This document shows, one piece after another, positions 7,089 through 14,891 of a stretch of 21,626 bases of DNA. The notes beneath the pieces are model-generated. The model saw only the letters and a list, made by a program, of their open reading frames with translations. It searched no databases and had not been told where the DNA came from. Source of the DNA: JAKFDK01 sp036676195 (GTDB lineage Bacteria; Bacillota; Sulfobacillia; Symbiobacteriales; ZC4RG38); assembly GCA_036676195.1 (NCBI GenBank), contig JAKFDK010000097.1, forward strand, positions 1 to 21,626, given 5' to 3'. Position 1 is the first letter of the stretch; each line of letters begins with the position of its first letter. The position numbers and the translations under genes are program-made.

Positions 7089-7124
7089 CCGATCCACGTC
7101 CTTTCCGCATGTTCGTGAAAGCAA

Positions 7125-7153
7125 GCGGGCCCGGGGCCTTACCCCGGGCCCGC
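7125..7153 (-). terminator. Strong hairpin between badI-like gene and M24 peptidase gene
   Basis: Perfect 12-bp arms (7125-7136 and 7142-7153) with a 5-nt loop, followed on the minus strand by TTGCTTTC. It lies 18 bases after the stop of the upstream gene. The T tract is weak, so termination may be partial and allow readthrough to the M24 gene. Confidence 0.7.
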
Positions 7154-7170
7154 GGCTGAGCGGTCTGCCC

Positions 7171-7971
7171 CTACTTACGGTATTTGCCGAACTCGGCCGG
7201 ACGCTTCTCCACAAAGGCCTTGGCGCCCTCAACGGCTTCGTCGGTGTCATAGTACAGCTCCAGGGCCCGGAAGCCGAGCTGGGAGATGCCACTGATGTTG
7301 GCGGTGTCGGCGTTCATGGAATACTTGGCCAGCTTCAGGGCGGTCGGGCTCATCTTGAGCAGGTCGTTGGCCCAGGACTCCACCTCAGCCATGAGCTGCT
7401 CGGGCGGAACCACCTTGTTGACCAGCCCCATGTCCAGGGCCTCCTGGGCCGAGTACTGGCGGCACAGATACCAAATTTCCCGTGCCTTTTTCTGACCCAC
7501 CACCCGGGCCAGGTAAGCTGTGCCGTACCCGGGGTCCACACTGCCCACCCGGGGACCGGCCTGGCCAAAGCGGGCCTTTTCCGAGGCGATGGACAGGTCG
7601 CAGATCACGTGCAGCACATGCCCGCCGCCGATGGCGTACCCGTTTACCCCGGCAATCACCGGCTTGGGAAGCTGCCGGATCAGTTCATGCAGTTCTTCAA
7701 TGCGCATCCCGATACCGCCATAGCTCTTGCCCTGGTAACCACCATGGCTGCGGTCAGACTGGTCACCGCCGACGCAGAAGGCCCGTTCACCGGCCCCGGT
7801 CAGCACTACCACGCCGACCTCACGGTCATACCAGGCGTCCTGGAAGGCATTGATCAGTTCGTCCACCGTCAGGGTCCGGAAGGCGTTCAGCTTCTGTGGC
7901 CGGTTGATGGTGACCCAGGCAATTCCGTTCCGCTTTTCATAGAGAATATCTTCGTACTGCGTAGCTCTCAC
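7171..7971 (-). CDS. badI: Enoyl-CoA hydratase/isomerase-family enzyme, likely 2-ketocyclohexanecarboxyl-CoA hydrolase
   Basis: Crotonase-fold enzyme of 266 residues. Best match from memory is BadI, which hydrolytically opens the ring of 2-ketocyclohexanecarboxyl-CoA to pimelyl-CoA in anaerobic benzoate/cyclohexanecarboxylate breakdown. Shared traits: GERAFCVGGDQSD, GYAIGGGHVLHVICDLSIAS (oxyanion loop), GPRVGSVDPGYGTAYLARVV, KKAREIWYLCRQYS and the tail YYDTDEAVEGAKAF...EFGKY. MenB (naphthoate synthase) is the close relative, but its usual ending differs. No other bad genes are visible, so the substrate is uncertain. The start is GTG 7969-7971 with GGGA directly upstream, a poor site. The gene follows proV by 61 bp with no visible promoter, so it is probably cotranscribed with the transporter. 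Confidence 0.78.
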   Translation of the reverse strand: MRATQYEDILYEKRNGIAWVTINRPQKLNAFRTLTVDELINAFQDAWYDREVGVVVLTGAGERAFCVGGDQSDRSHGGYQGKSYGGIGMRIEELHELIRQLPKPVIAGVNGYAIGGGHVLHVICDLSIASEKARFGQAGPRVGSVDPGYGTAYLARVVGQKKAREIWYLCRQYSAQEALDMGLVNKVVPPEQLMAEVESWANDLLKMSPTALKLAKYSMNADTANISGISQLGFRALELYYDTDEAVEGAKAFVEKRPAEFGKYRK

Positions 7972-8032
7972 TCCCGCTGGCTGTTCAGGGACATGCTGGA
8001 GTTGGTTCGACCTGCACAGCCTGCACTCCTGC

Positions 8033-9253
8033 TCAGACCGCCGACGCCACCACCAGCTCTTGCGCCGGCGCGGCCTGTGGCCCGGCCAGCGCCGCCAGCA
8101 CGGCCACCCGGGGGATCACACCCAGCAGCACCCCGTTTTCATTCAGTACGGCGATGGGCCAGCGCTGCGCCGCCACCACCGGCAGCAGGTCCGCCAGCAG
8201 GGTGTCGGGGTCGGCCTTGGGGACATCGTTGACGATGATGTCCCCAAGGCTGGTCTCCCCGCGCTGCACCGCCGCCACGGCATCGTCCACCTTGACCAGG
8301 CCCCGGTACCGCCGCTCCCGGTCCACCACGAACACGCTGGACAGGCCCTGCTCCTCCATCTGCTTGAGCGCCGTTCGGGGGCCGTCGCGGTCCGAGGTGA
8401 CCAGCCGCGGCTTCACCATCACGTTGCGGGCCTTCAGGACCCGGCTGCGGTTCACATCCCGGGTGAAATCTGCCACGTAGTCATCGGCCGGACGGGTCAG
8501 AATTGCCTCCGGCGTGCCCACCTGTATGACCTGCCCGTCCTTCAGAATCGCAATGCGGTCCCCCAGCCGCAATGCCTCATCCAGGTCGTGGGTAATGAAA
8601 ACAATGGTCTTGTGCAGCCGGCTCTGCAGATCCATCGTCTCGTCCTGCATCTCGCGGCGGATCAGCGGGTCCAGGGCGCTGAAGGGTTCGTCCATCATCA
8701 GAATACACGGGTCGGTGCACAACGCCCGGGCAATCCCCACCCGCTGCTGCATGCCGCCGCTGAGCTGAGCCGGGTAGGCCTGGCTCCAGCCGCTCAGCCC
8801 CACCGTTTCGAGCCAGCGGGTCGCCTGCTCCTCCCGCTGGGCCTTTGCTACCCCCTGCACTTCCAGTCCGTAGGCGATATTCTGCAGCACCGTACGGTGT
8901 GGAAAGAGCCCGAACCGTTGAAATACCATCCCTGTGTCGGTCCGGCGCCACTCCCGCAATTTCCGATCATCCAATTTAGTAATATCAATATCGTTAACGA
9001 TAATCTCGCCAGCCGTCGGTTCGATCAGGCGGTTGATGCAGCGAATCAGGGTCGACTTGCCGCTGCCCGAGAGCCCCATCACCACAAAAATCTCCCCGGG
9101 TTCAATGGTGAGGCAGATATCGTTCAGGCCAACGGTATGTCCGCTGGTTTCGCGGAGTTCCTGCTTGGACGTACCGGCCTGCAGACGGGCCAGAGCCTCT
9201 TTTGGCTGCGGGCCGAACACCTTGTATAGATGGCGAATCTCAATTTTTTGCAT
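8033..9253 (-). CDS. proV: Glycine betaine/proline-type ABC transporter, ATP-binding subunit with CBS pair
   Basis: Energises uptake of a quaternary-amine osmolyte, on the cytoplasmic side. 406 residues. Walker A GLSGSGKST (about 60-68), Q-loop VFQRFGLFPHRT, signature LSGGMQQRVGIARAL, Walker B ILMMDEPFSALD and switch His in FITHD. Two C-terminal CBS domains follow (about 280-395), the part that senses ionic strength in OpuA-type transporters. The start ATG 9251-9253 has GGGGGAG six bases upstream. It lies 15 bp after proW, so the two are surely cotranscribed. OpuAA is the Bacillus name for the same role; the CBS pair and the long N-terminal helix (KEALARLQAGTSK) fit either. Confidence 0.95.
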   Translation of the reverse strand: MQKIEIRHLYKVFGPQPKEALARLQAGTSKQELRETSGHTVGLNDICLTIEPGEIFVVMGLSGSGKSTLIRCINRLIEPTAGEIIVNDIDITKLDDRKLREWRRTDTGMVFQRFGLFPHRTVLQNIAYGLEVQGVAKAQREEQATRWLETVGLSGWSQAYPAQLSGGMQQRVGIARALCTDPCILMMDEPFSALDPLIRREMQDETMDLQSRLHKTIVFITHDLDEALRLGDRIAILKDGQVIQVGTPEAILTRPADDYVADFTRDVNRSRVLKARNVMVKPRLVTSDRDGPRTALKQMEEQGLSSVFVVDRERRYRGLVKVDDAVAAVQRGETSLGDIIVNDVPKADPDTLLADLLPVVAAQRWPIAVLNENGVLLGVIPRVAVLAALAGPQAAPAQELVVASAV

Positions 9254-9268
9254 AGGGTCTCCCCCCTT

Positions 9269-10123
9269 TTACTCCTCCACCCTGGCTCGCCGGGCATAGC
9301 CCTGGGTGATGCGGTCAATGACAATGGCCAGAGCCACAATACTCAGCCCGGCCTCAAAGCCCCGGCCCACCTCAATGCGGCCAATGGCCAGCAGGACCTG
9401 CTCGCCCAGCCCACGGGCACCGATCATGGAAGCGATCACCACCATGGCCAGCGCCATCATTGTGGTCTGGTTCACCCCGGCCATGATGGTGGGCAGGGCC
9501 AGCGGCAACTGGACTCCGAACAGAATCTGCCGCGGGGACGAGCCAAAAGCCTCGGCCGCCTCCACCACTGCCCGGTCCACCTGCCGGATGCCCAGATTGG
9601 TCAGCCGGATCACCGGAGCCACGGCGTAGATGACAGTCGCAAAGATCGCCGGCACCTTCCCCAGCCCGAACAGCATCATGGCCGGAACCAGGTAGACAAA
9701 ACTGGGCAAGGTCTGCATGGCGTCCAGTGCCGGGCGGATGATCGACTGAGCCGTGTCGCTGCGGGCCATCAGAATACCTGTAGGCACACCGATCAGCACC
9801 GCCACCACCGTGGACACCCCGACGATGGCCAGGGTGCTCATGGCCAGATCCCACAGACCAAAGACGCCCACCACCAGCATCAGCAGCACGGTGGCCACGC
9901 TGCTCTGCCATTTACGCGTGGCACGCCAGGCCACCAGGGCAAAGGCCAGCACAACCGCCCACCAGGGCACCCAGAGCAGGAAACGTTCCAGTCGCACCAA
10001 CAGGTAGAGCATGCCGTTGGCAATACTTTCAAAGACGCCGCCAAATTCTACCAGGAGCCAATCGACCAGACCGTCGACCCACCGCCCCAGGGGAATCCGC
10101 AGCCAGTTTGGAAACTCCTGCAT
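9269..10123 (-). CDS. proW: Glycine betaine/proline-type ABC transporter, permease
   Basis: Membrane channel of the osmolyte importer, 284 residues. Hydrophobic segments begin at about residue 45 and continue to the C-terminus, with five to six spans in the BPD_transp_1 domain. The EAA loop that docks on the ATPase is clear: EAAEAFGSSPRQILFGVQLP. A pre-domain amphipathic segment (FPNWLRIPLGRWVDGLVDWL) is typical of ProW/OpuAB. ATG 10123 is chosen because GGGGGG lies 7 nt before it; a longer frame of ten more residues has no such site. A 36-nt hairpin in the proX-proW gap overlaps the region just upstream of this start. Confidence 0.94.
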   Translation of the reverse strand: MQEFPNWLRIPLGRWVDGLVDWLLVEFGGVFESIANGMLYLLVRLERFLLWVPWWAVVLAFALVAWRATRKWQSSVATVLLMLVVGVFGLWDLAMSTLAIVGVSTVVAVLIGVPTGILMARSDTAQSIIRPALDAMQTLPSFVYLVPAMMLFGLGKVPAIFATVIYAVAPVIRLTNLGIRQVDRAVVEAAEAFGSSPRQILFGVQLPLALPTIMAGVNQTTMMALAMVVIASMIGARGLGEQVLLAIGRIEVGRGFEAGLSIVALAIVIDRITQGYARRARVEE

Positions 10124-10147
10124 ACGACGACCCCCCGAATGAGCAAC

Positions 10148-10183
10148 GGTCACGCCGAAAACATCAGGTTTTGCGGCGCGACC
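10148..10183 (-). repeat. Intercistronic stem-loop between proX and proW
   Basis: Arms 10148-10162 and 10168-10183 pair at about 14 positions with one mismatch and one bulged base, around loop ATCAG/CTGAT. There is no T tract after it on the minus strand. It resembles mRNA-stabilising elements that let the binding-protein gene be expressed above the membrane genes. Confidence 0.6.
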
Positions 10184-10220
10184 ACTGCCAGAAATGTAAC
10201 GTATCTCGTTTTTGCAAGAC

Positions 10221-11321
10221 TTACAAGGAAGCTTTTACCTTCTCCGCCACGTCGGCCGGGACCCACTGGGTCCAGACCTCGGGCTTGGTCTTCAGGAAGT
10301 GCATGGCGGCGTCCTTGGATTCCACCTTGTTGTCTTCCATATAGGCCAGCAGTTCACTGGTCAGCTTCTCAGAGGTCTCGTACTTCTTCAGGAACTCCAC
10401 CAGATCCGGAGCCTGGTTGTAGAAGTCCTTGTGCACGGAAACCGTCACCTTCACCGGCGGGTAGGCGCAAGCCTGGGTGGTATCCCAGCACTCCTGGCTG
10501 TAGGGCGGCTCCTCCAACTGGGTCATGTCGTACTGGCCCAGCACCCAGGTTGGCCCCCAGTAATAGCCCAACCACGGCTCGCCCTTCTTGTAGGCGGCAG
10601 CGATCGAGGCCGCCAGGGCGGCGCCCGTGCCCGGCAGGAAGCGATTGAAGGTGTCATCGAGGCCGTATGCCGTCAATTTCTTCTGGTTCACCTTCTCGCA
10701 GGACCAGCCGGCGATGCAGTCATAGAAACGGCCCTTGCCTGGGTTCTCGGGATCCTTGAACAATTCCCAGTACTTGGGCAGATCCTTGACCGACTTCAGA
10801 TCCGGGGCCACCGCCTTGATGCCACGGGCCGGGTCGCCCTTGATCATGTAAGTGGGAACGAAGAAGCCTTGAACCGAGTCCGGGAAATTGATCCCCAGGT
10901 CAATCACGTCACCGGACGCAGTCGCCTTGTCGTACGCTTCCTTGACGTTTTCGTACCACATCTCCATGGTGACCTGGACGTCGCCCTTGATCATCCCCTG
11001 CAGCATGGGGATGGTCGAACCGGGGATCTCGTCCGTCTTGTAACCGTAGCCCTTTTCGACGATGTAGCGGGCAATGGCGTTATGAATGGCGGCACTGTCC
11101 CAGTCCAGCCCGGCAAACATGATGGGCTCCCTGACCTTGGACTTGGGCGCCGCATCCGTTGCCGGTGCCTTGGCCGGCTCGCCGGCCGGCTGAGCCGGCG
11201 CCGGCTGTGAGCCGCCGCAGGCGGTGAGTAGCATCATCACCGCCGTCATGAAGATCCCCAGCAACCCTCGCTGCCGAAAGCGACGATTGCGCGGCATCTT
11301 GGCCGTATCCGATTGAGCCAT
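10221..11321 (-). CDS. proX: Glycine betaine/proline-type ABC transporter, substrate-binding lipoprotein
   Basis: Extracytoplasmic receptor of the osmolyte importer, 366 residues. A basic N-terminus (RNRRFRQRG), a hydrophobic stretch and the lipobox LLTAC give lipid-anchored C35, followed by a Pro/Ala-rich linker to about residue 62. The OpuAC-type domain starts at IMFAGLDWDSAAIHNAIARY and is rich in aromatic residues (MEMWYENV, GEPWLGYYWGPTWVLG), as expected for a Trp/Tyr box that holds a quaternary ammonium group. Four Cys (DCIAGWSCEK and ECWDTTQAC) could form two disulfides. ATG 11321 has GGAGG 9 nt upstream. It is the first gene of the operon, with its own promoter. The exact ligand (betaine, proline betaine, choline or ectoine) is not readable. 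Confidence 0.93.
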   Translation of the reverse strand: MAQSDTAKMPRNRRFRQRGLLGIFMTAVMMLLTACGGSQPAPAQPAGEPAKAPATDAAPKSKVREPIMFAGLDWDSAAIHNAIARYIVEKGYGYKTDEIPGSTIPMLQGMIKGDVQVTMEMWYENVKEAYDKATASGDVIDLGINFPDSVQGFFVPTYMIKGDPARGIKAVAPDLKSVKDLPKYWELFKDPENPGKGRFYDCIAGWSCEKVNQKKLTAYGLDDTFNRFLPGTGAALAASIAAAYKKGEPWLGYYWGPTWVLGQYDMTQLEEPPYSQECWDTTQACAYPPVKVTVSVHKDFYNQAPDLVEFLKKYETSEKLTSELLAYMEDNKVESKDAAMHFLKTKPEVWTQWVPADVAEKVKASL

Positions 11322-11429
11322 GAACCGACACCTCCATCTTTGCTGTGGCTGGCCGGCGATATTCCGGCCCCCTTTACTTCCTGAGAGCCAACTTTAATGA
11401 AAGCATTCAGGTTGGCGCACGAACCAACA
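11322..11429 (-). promoter_or_regulatory. 5' leader of the proX operon with alternative stem-loops
   Basis: On the minus strand the leader carries GTTGG (11424-11428), CCAAC (11411-11415) and GTTGG (11388-11392), so the middle element can pair with either flank but not both. A GGCCGG/CCGGCC hairpin (11351-11369) follows, 15 bases before the ribosome-binding site. This layout allows a switch, though no known riboswitch class is recognised. Confidence 0.35.
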
Positions 11430-11434
11430 ACCGT

Positions 11435-11464
11435 ATAATACCTTCATAAGTTGTCGGGCGTCAA
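11435..11464 (-). promoter_or_regulatory. Sigma-A-type promoter of the proX-proW-proV operon
   Basis: On the minus strand, -35 TTGACG (11459-11464), an 18-bp spacer and -10 TATTAT (11435-11440). Both boxes match consensus at five of six positions. Confidence 0.7.
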
Positions 11465-11492
11465 CCCCTGAATTTCCAGCGCAATGCACCAG

Positions 11493-11518
11493 TCCCTGGG
11501 CCAGCCAAGGCCCAGGGA
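11493..11518. repeat. Perfect stem-loop between divergent promoters
   Basis: TCCCTGGGCC (11493-11502) and GGCCCAGGGA (11509-11518) are perfect 10-bp arms with loop AGCCAA. It lies 29 bp upstream of the proX -35 box and about 90 bp upstream of the promoter of the signalling operon. No T tract follows on either strand, so an operator or orphan element is as likely as a terminator. The rest of 11322-11689 is AT-richer promoter DNA with no gene. Confidence 0.5.
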
Positions 11519-11610
11519 GCGATTGATATCATCTGCGCCCGATTCCACCTAGTGCGCCGTTTTACTTCGGTAATCGTCTATTTTTGAATTGGTTTCTATA
11601 TAACTAATTC

Positions 11611-11639
11611 TTTACACATACCGGTAAATTATGTATGAT
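11611..11639 (+). promoter_or_regulatory. Sigma-A-type promoter of the signalling operon
   Basis: -35 TTTACA (11611-11616), a 17-bp spacer and -10 TATGAT (11634-11639), in an AT-rich stretch. It is about 50 bp upstream of the first gene. Confidence 0.75.
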
Positions 11640-11689
11640 TCCAATAGTGAGGTATTGATGGAGCCTTGGGATATAAAGGGGGATGGGCC

Positions 11690-12646
11690 ATGGGCCATTT
11701 AACCTGGACAACCACGCAGCGGTGCATTCTGGTAGCGGACGATGAACCGCAGAACGTCCGCCTGCTCAGCAAGCGCCTGCAAAGTGCGGGGTACCGGGTT
11801 ATCACCGCTGAAAATGGGCAGAGGGCACTGGCTGAGGCCAGGAGCACACTCCCGGACCTGATCCTGCTGGACCTGATGATGCCCGACCTTGATGGTTTTT
11901 CGGTTTTAGCCGAGTTGCAGGCCAGCGCGGAAACGGCCCATATCCCCGTGATTTTTGTTTCCGCCAATAACGACTCCAGCCACCGGGTGGCTGCCCTGGG
12001 CCAGGGGGGGCACGACTTTATCACCAAACCCTTCCATCCGGAGGAATTGCTGGCCCGGGTCAATGCGGCCCTGCGCATCAAGGATACCTACGACAGCCTG
12101 CAACGGCAGCGGCTGGAGTTGGATCGGCTGGCGCGGCGTGATCCGCTCACCGGCCTGTACAACCGCCGCCACCTCGAGGAGACCATGGCGTGGGAAATGC
12201 AGCGGATCCGTTCCATTCGCCTGCCAGTCTCGGTTGTGCTCCTGGATCTGGACCATTTCAAGCTCATTAACGATACCTTCGGACACCCGGCCGGGGACGC
12301 CGTGCTGCGGGGACTGGCCACTCTGCTCTCCCAGGGACTCCGGCCAGGCGATACCCTTGGGCGGTACGGCGGCGAGGAGTTCATGCTGATCCTGCCCGGC
12401 ACTCCAGTGCATATGGCCCACGACCTGGCCGAACAGGTCCGGCTGCAGGTGGCCGGCCATGTCTTTACCGGCTGTCCGGGCCACCGGGTCACCATCAGTG
12501 GCGGCGTGGCTACCGCTACCTATCGGGACGAGGAAACAGACCCCACGGTGCTGGTGACCCTGGCCGATCGCCGGCTGTATGAAGCAAAACGCCTGGGACG
12601 CAACCGGATCGTCTCCGGCGGCAACACCGCGGACAGGGAGGGATAG
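11690..12646 (+). CDS. Response regulator with diguanylate cyclase output (REC-GGDEF)
   Basis: Phosphorylation-controlled maker of cyclic di-GMP, 318 residues. The receiver domain (about 10-130) has acidic pocket residues in VADDE, phospho-acceptor D61 (LLDLMMP), SAN for the switch Ser/Thr, and the Lys of ITKPF. A short coiled linker leads to the GGDEF domain (about 150-310). The active-site loop is GGEEF (227-231), an active variant. RPGD (218-221), five residues before it, is a canonical RxxD inhibitory site for product feedback. The layout resembles PleD with one receiver. ATG 11690 is chosen because GGGGGA lies 6 nt upstream; a TTG 24 bases earlier is in frame but has no site. It is the first gene of a three-gene operon with the kinase one base behind its stop. 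Confidence 0.93.
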   Translation: MGHLTWTTTQRCILVADDEPQNVRLLSKRLQSAGYRVITAENGQRALAEARSTLPDLILLDLMMPDLDGFSVLAELQASAETAHIPVIFVSANNDSSHRVAALGQGGHDFITKPFHPEELLARVNAALRIKDTYDSLQRQRLELDRLARRDPLTGLYNRRHLEETMAWEMQRIRSIRLPVSVVLLDLDHFKLINDTFGHPAGDAVLRGLATLLSQGLRPGDTLGRYGGEEFMLILPGTPVHMAHDLAEQVRLQVAGHVFTGCPGHRVTISGGVATATYRDEETDPTVLVTLADRRLYEAKRLGRNRIVSGGNTADREG

Positions 12647-12647
12647 T

Positions 12648-14891
12648 ATGATCGCTCAGGAGTCGCCACTGGACCGGCCGGAAGTGCCGGTCCCCGCCGG
12701 AGTCGGGCGGAAGCCGGCTGTCTGGCTGCTGACTGTGTGTGCCCTGCCCACCGTGCTCCTGCTGGCCCTTCTGCCTGTGCTGTCCGGAAACGAACAGCCG
12801 GTGTCTCTGATCATCCTGAACATCGTGGAGGATGTGGCTTCGTTGCTGCCCGCCCTGGCGGTGCTGTGGGCCGGCCACCGGTACGGCGGCGTCCGCCGGC
12901 ACTACTGGCTGCTCTGGGGCGCCGGCATGTTCTGTTGGTCCCTGGGCGATACCATCTGGTCGGTCTACACCCTGTTTGGTGGCGTGGAGGTACCCTTCCC
13001 CAGCCTGGCCGACCCGGCTTACCTGGCCATCTATCCCCTGGCCCTGGGGGCCACCATTCTGCTGCTGCCCCGCCGCAGCCGGTCATTTGACCGTCTGCGC
13101 CTGCTGGGGGACGTGCTGGTGGTCAGTTTGGGTGTGCTGGCCCTGATGTGGAGGCCGCTGATTCAGCCGATCCTGGACGAAAGTGAAATGGGTATGCTGG
13201 GGCAGGTCTTATCCATGGCTTACCCGCTGGGCGACCTGATGCTGGTGGCGGCGATCGCCCTGCCCGTACCCCTGCCGGTTCGCAGCCGCCGCTGGCTGGT
13301 GGCCGGAGTCATCCTCTTCCTGGCCGCTGACTTCGCCTTTGCCGCCCTCACCAACCAGGGTGATTATAACGTCGGCAACTGGATCGACCCGCTCTGGTAT
13401 ATCGCCGGGCTGTTCATCCTGCTGTCCGCCGTGACCGACCACGGCCAGGCAGTGCCCGACCGCCGGACCGATACCCGCAACCAGCCGGTGATGGTCATGG
13501 GCCCCTACCTGGCCCTGACCATGGCCGTGGCCGTAGGGGTGGCCCTCCTCTCGCCCACGGCCGGGACGACCGTCTGGCTGGGCTTTGGGTTCGCCTTTGC
13601 CGCCGTCTCGGTCCTGCGCCAGTGGGCCTACCTGGGGGAAAACTCCTTCCTGGTGGCCCAGGCCCATGAACTGAACCAGCATCTGGAACAACGGGTGGCC
13701 GAGCGCACCGCTGAACTGGAATTGCGCAGCCAGGAGCTGTCGGAGGCCAACCGGCTCAAAAGCGAGTTCCTGGCCACCATGAGCCACGAACTGCGCACCC
13801 CCATGAACGGGATCATTGGCTATACTCAGGTGCTATTGGACGGGTTGGACGGCCCCCTCAATTCCGAACAGCGGGAAGACCTGCGGCTGATCGGCACCAG
13901 CGCCGAGCGGCTGCTGGCCCTGATCAATGACATTCTGGACATCTCGAAGATTGAATCCGGCCGGGTTGTCCTGCAGCGGGAGCGAACCAGCCTGAAGGAA
14001 GCCGTGTCCGACGTGCTGGCCACCTGCGCCCCGATGGCTGACGCCAAGGGTCTGCCCCTGATTGCGGATCTGGGCGAGATTCCTCCCCTGTATGCCGATG
14101 CCCAGCGGCTGCGGCAGATCCTGCTGAACCTGGTCTCCAACGCGATCAAGTTCACCGACTCGGGCGAGGTCCGGGTGCAGGCCCACCCCACCGAAGCCGG
14201 TGTGTCCATTGCGGTGCAGGACACAGGCATGGGCATTCCTACAGCGGCCCATCAGTATATCTTTGATGAGTTCCGGCAGGTAGACGGCTCCACCTCACGC
14301 AAACACGGGGGGACCGGTCTGGGCCTGTCCATCGCCCGCCGCCTGGTGGAGATGCACGGCGGAACGATCAGCCTGCAGAGTGAAGTCGGGCAGGGAACCA
14401 CCTTCACCTTCACCATGCCCATCTATGCCATCGCCGCCACTGTTACCCCCGAGTTCCCGCTGCCAGTGCGGCATGACCGGCCGGTAGTGCTTTGCATCGA
14501 TGATGACCAGAGTGCGCTGGACCTGATTACCCGGTTCCTGGAGCCGGAAGGAATGGAAGTGCACACCGCCACCACCGCCGCCGCCGGGGTGCAGATGGCG
14601 CTCAGTTTGTGGCCGGATCTGGTGCTGGTGGATATCCTGCTGCCGGACGCGACCGGCTGGTTGGTTCTGGGCGAGTTGCGCACCCGTCTGGGACAGACGG
14701 TTGCCCTGGTGGTGCTTTCGGTGGTGGACGAAAAGCTGCGCGGCTTCAGCCTGGGCGCCGACGACTTCCTGGTCAAACCCTTGCGCAAGGGCGAGTTGCT
14801 CTCCACCGTGCAGCGCCTTATCGGCCAGCGCCGGGCACTGGTCGAACAGCAAATCGCCTGCAGTCAAATGCCAAGGGAGGAAAACCAGTGA
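12648..14891 (+). CDS. Membrane hybrid histidine kinase (multi-span sensor-HisKA-HATPase-REC)
   Basis: Sensor kinase likely to phosphorylate the two receivers beside it, 747 residues. About eight hydrophobic spans (25-330) with SLADPAYLAIYPLALGATIL and the matching AYPLGDLMLVAAIALP form a sensor type seen in other membrane signalling proteins; its ligand is unknown. A coiled coil follows (LEQRVAERTAELELRSQELS). HisKA has H380 (MSHELRTPMNG). HATPase boxes: N about 494-501 (NLVSNAIKF), G1 525-529 (DTGMG) and G2 554-560 (GGTGLGL). A C-terminal receiver (about 610-735) has phospho-acceptor D662 (LVDILLP) and K in LVKPL. ATG 12648 has GGGAGG 6 nt upstream, one base after the previous stop; the coding end overlaps the next gene by four bases (GTGA). 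A phosphorelay is inferred. Confidence 0.93.
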   Translation: MIAQESPLDRPEVPVPAGVGRKPAVWLLTVCALPTVLLLALLPVLSGNEQPVSLIILNIVEDVASLLPALAVLWAGHRYGGVRRHYWLLWGAGMFCWSLGDTIWSVYTLFGGVEVPFPSLADPAYLAIYPLALGATILLLPRRSRSFDRLRLLGDVLVVSLGVLALMWRPLIQPILDESEMGMLGQVLSMAYPLGDLMLVAAIALPVPLPVRSRRWLVAGVILFLAADFAFAALTNQGDYNVGNWIDPLWYIAGLFILLSAVTDHGQAVPDRRTDTRNQPVMVMGPYLALTMAVAVGVALLSPTAGTTVWLGFGFAFAAVSVLRQWAYLGENSFLVAQAHELNQHLEQRVAERTAELELRSQELSEANRLKSEFLATMSHELRTPMNGIIGYTQVLLDGLDGPLNSEQREDLRLIGTSAERLLALINDILDISKIESGRVVLQRERTSLKEAVSDVLATCAPMADAKGLPLIADLGEIPPLYADAQRLRQILLNLVSNAIKFTDSGEVRVQAHPTEAGVSIAVQDTGMGIPTAAHQYIFDEFRQVDGSTSRKHGGTGLGLSIARRLVEMHGGTISLQSEVGQGTTFTFTMPIYAIAATVTPEFPLPVRHDRPVVLCIDDDQSALDLITRFLEPEGMEVHTATTAAAGVQMALSLWPDLVLVDILLPDATGWLVLGELRTRLGQTVALVVLSVVDEKLRGFSLGADDFLVKPLRKGELLSTVQRLIGQRRALVEQQIACSQMPREENQ

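Noticed and set aside
7171..7971. MenB (1,4-dihydroxynaphthoyl-CoA synthase)
   Set aside because: The fold is shared, but the C-terminal YYDTDE...EKRPAEFGKY pattern and GDQSD loop fit BadI better, and no men genes are nearby.
8060..9229. Long plus-strand open frame opposite proV
   Set aside because: Antisense shadow of a textbook ABC ATPase; no start signals.
9230..10648. Long plus-strand open frame opposite proW and proX
   Set aside because: Shadow of two well-supported genes; low-complexity His/Gln/Arg content.
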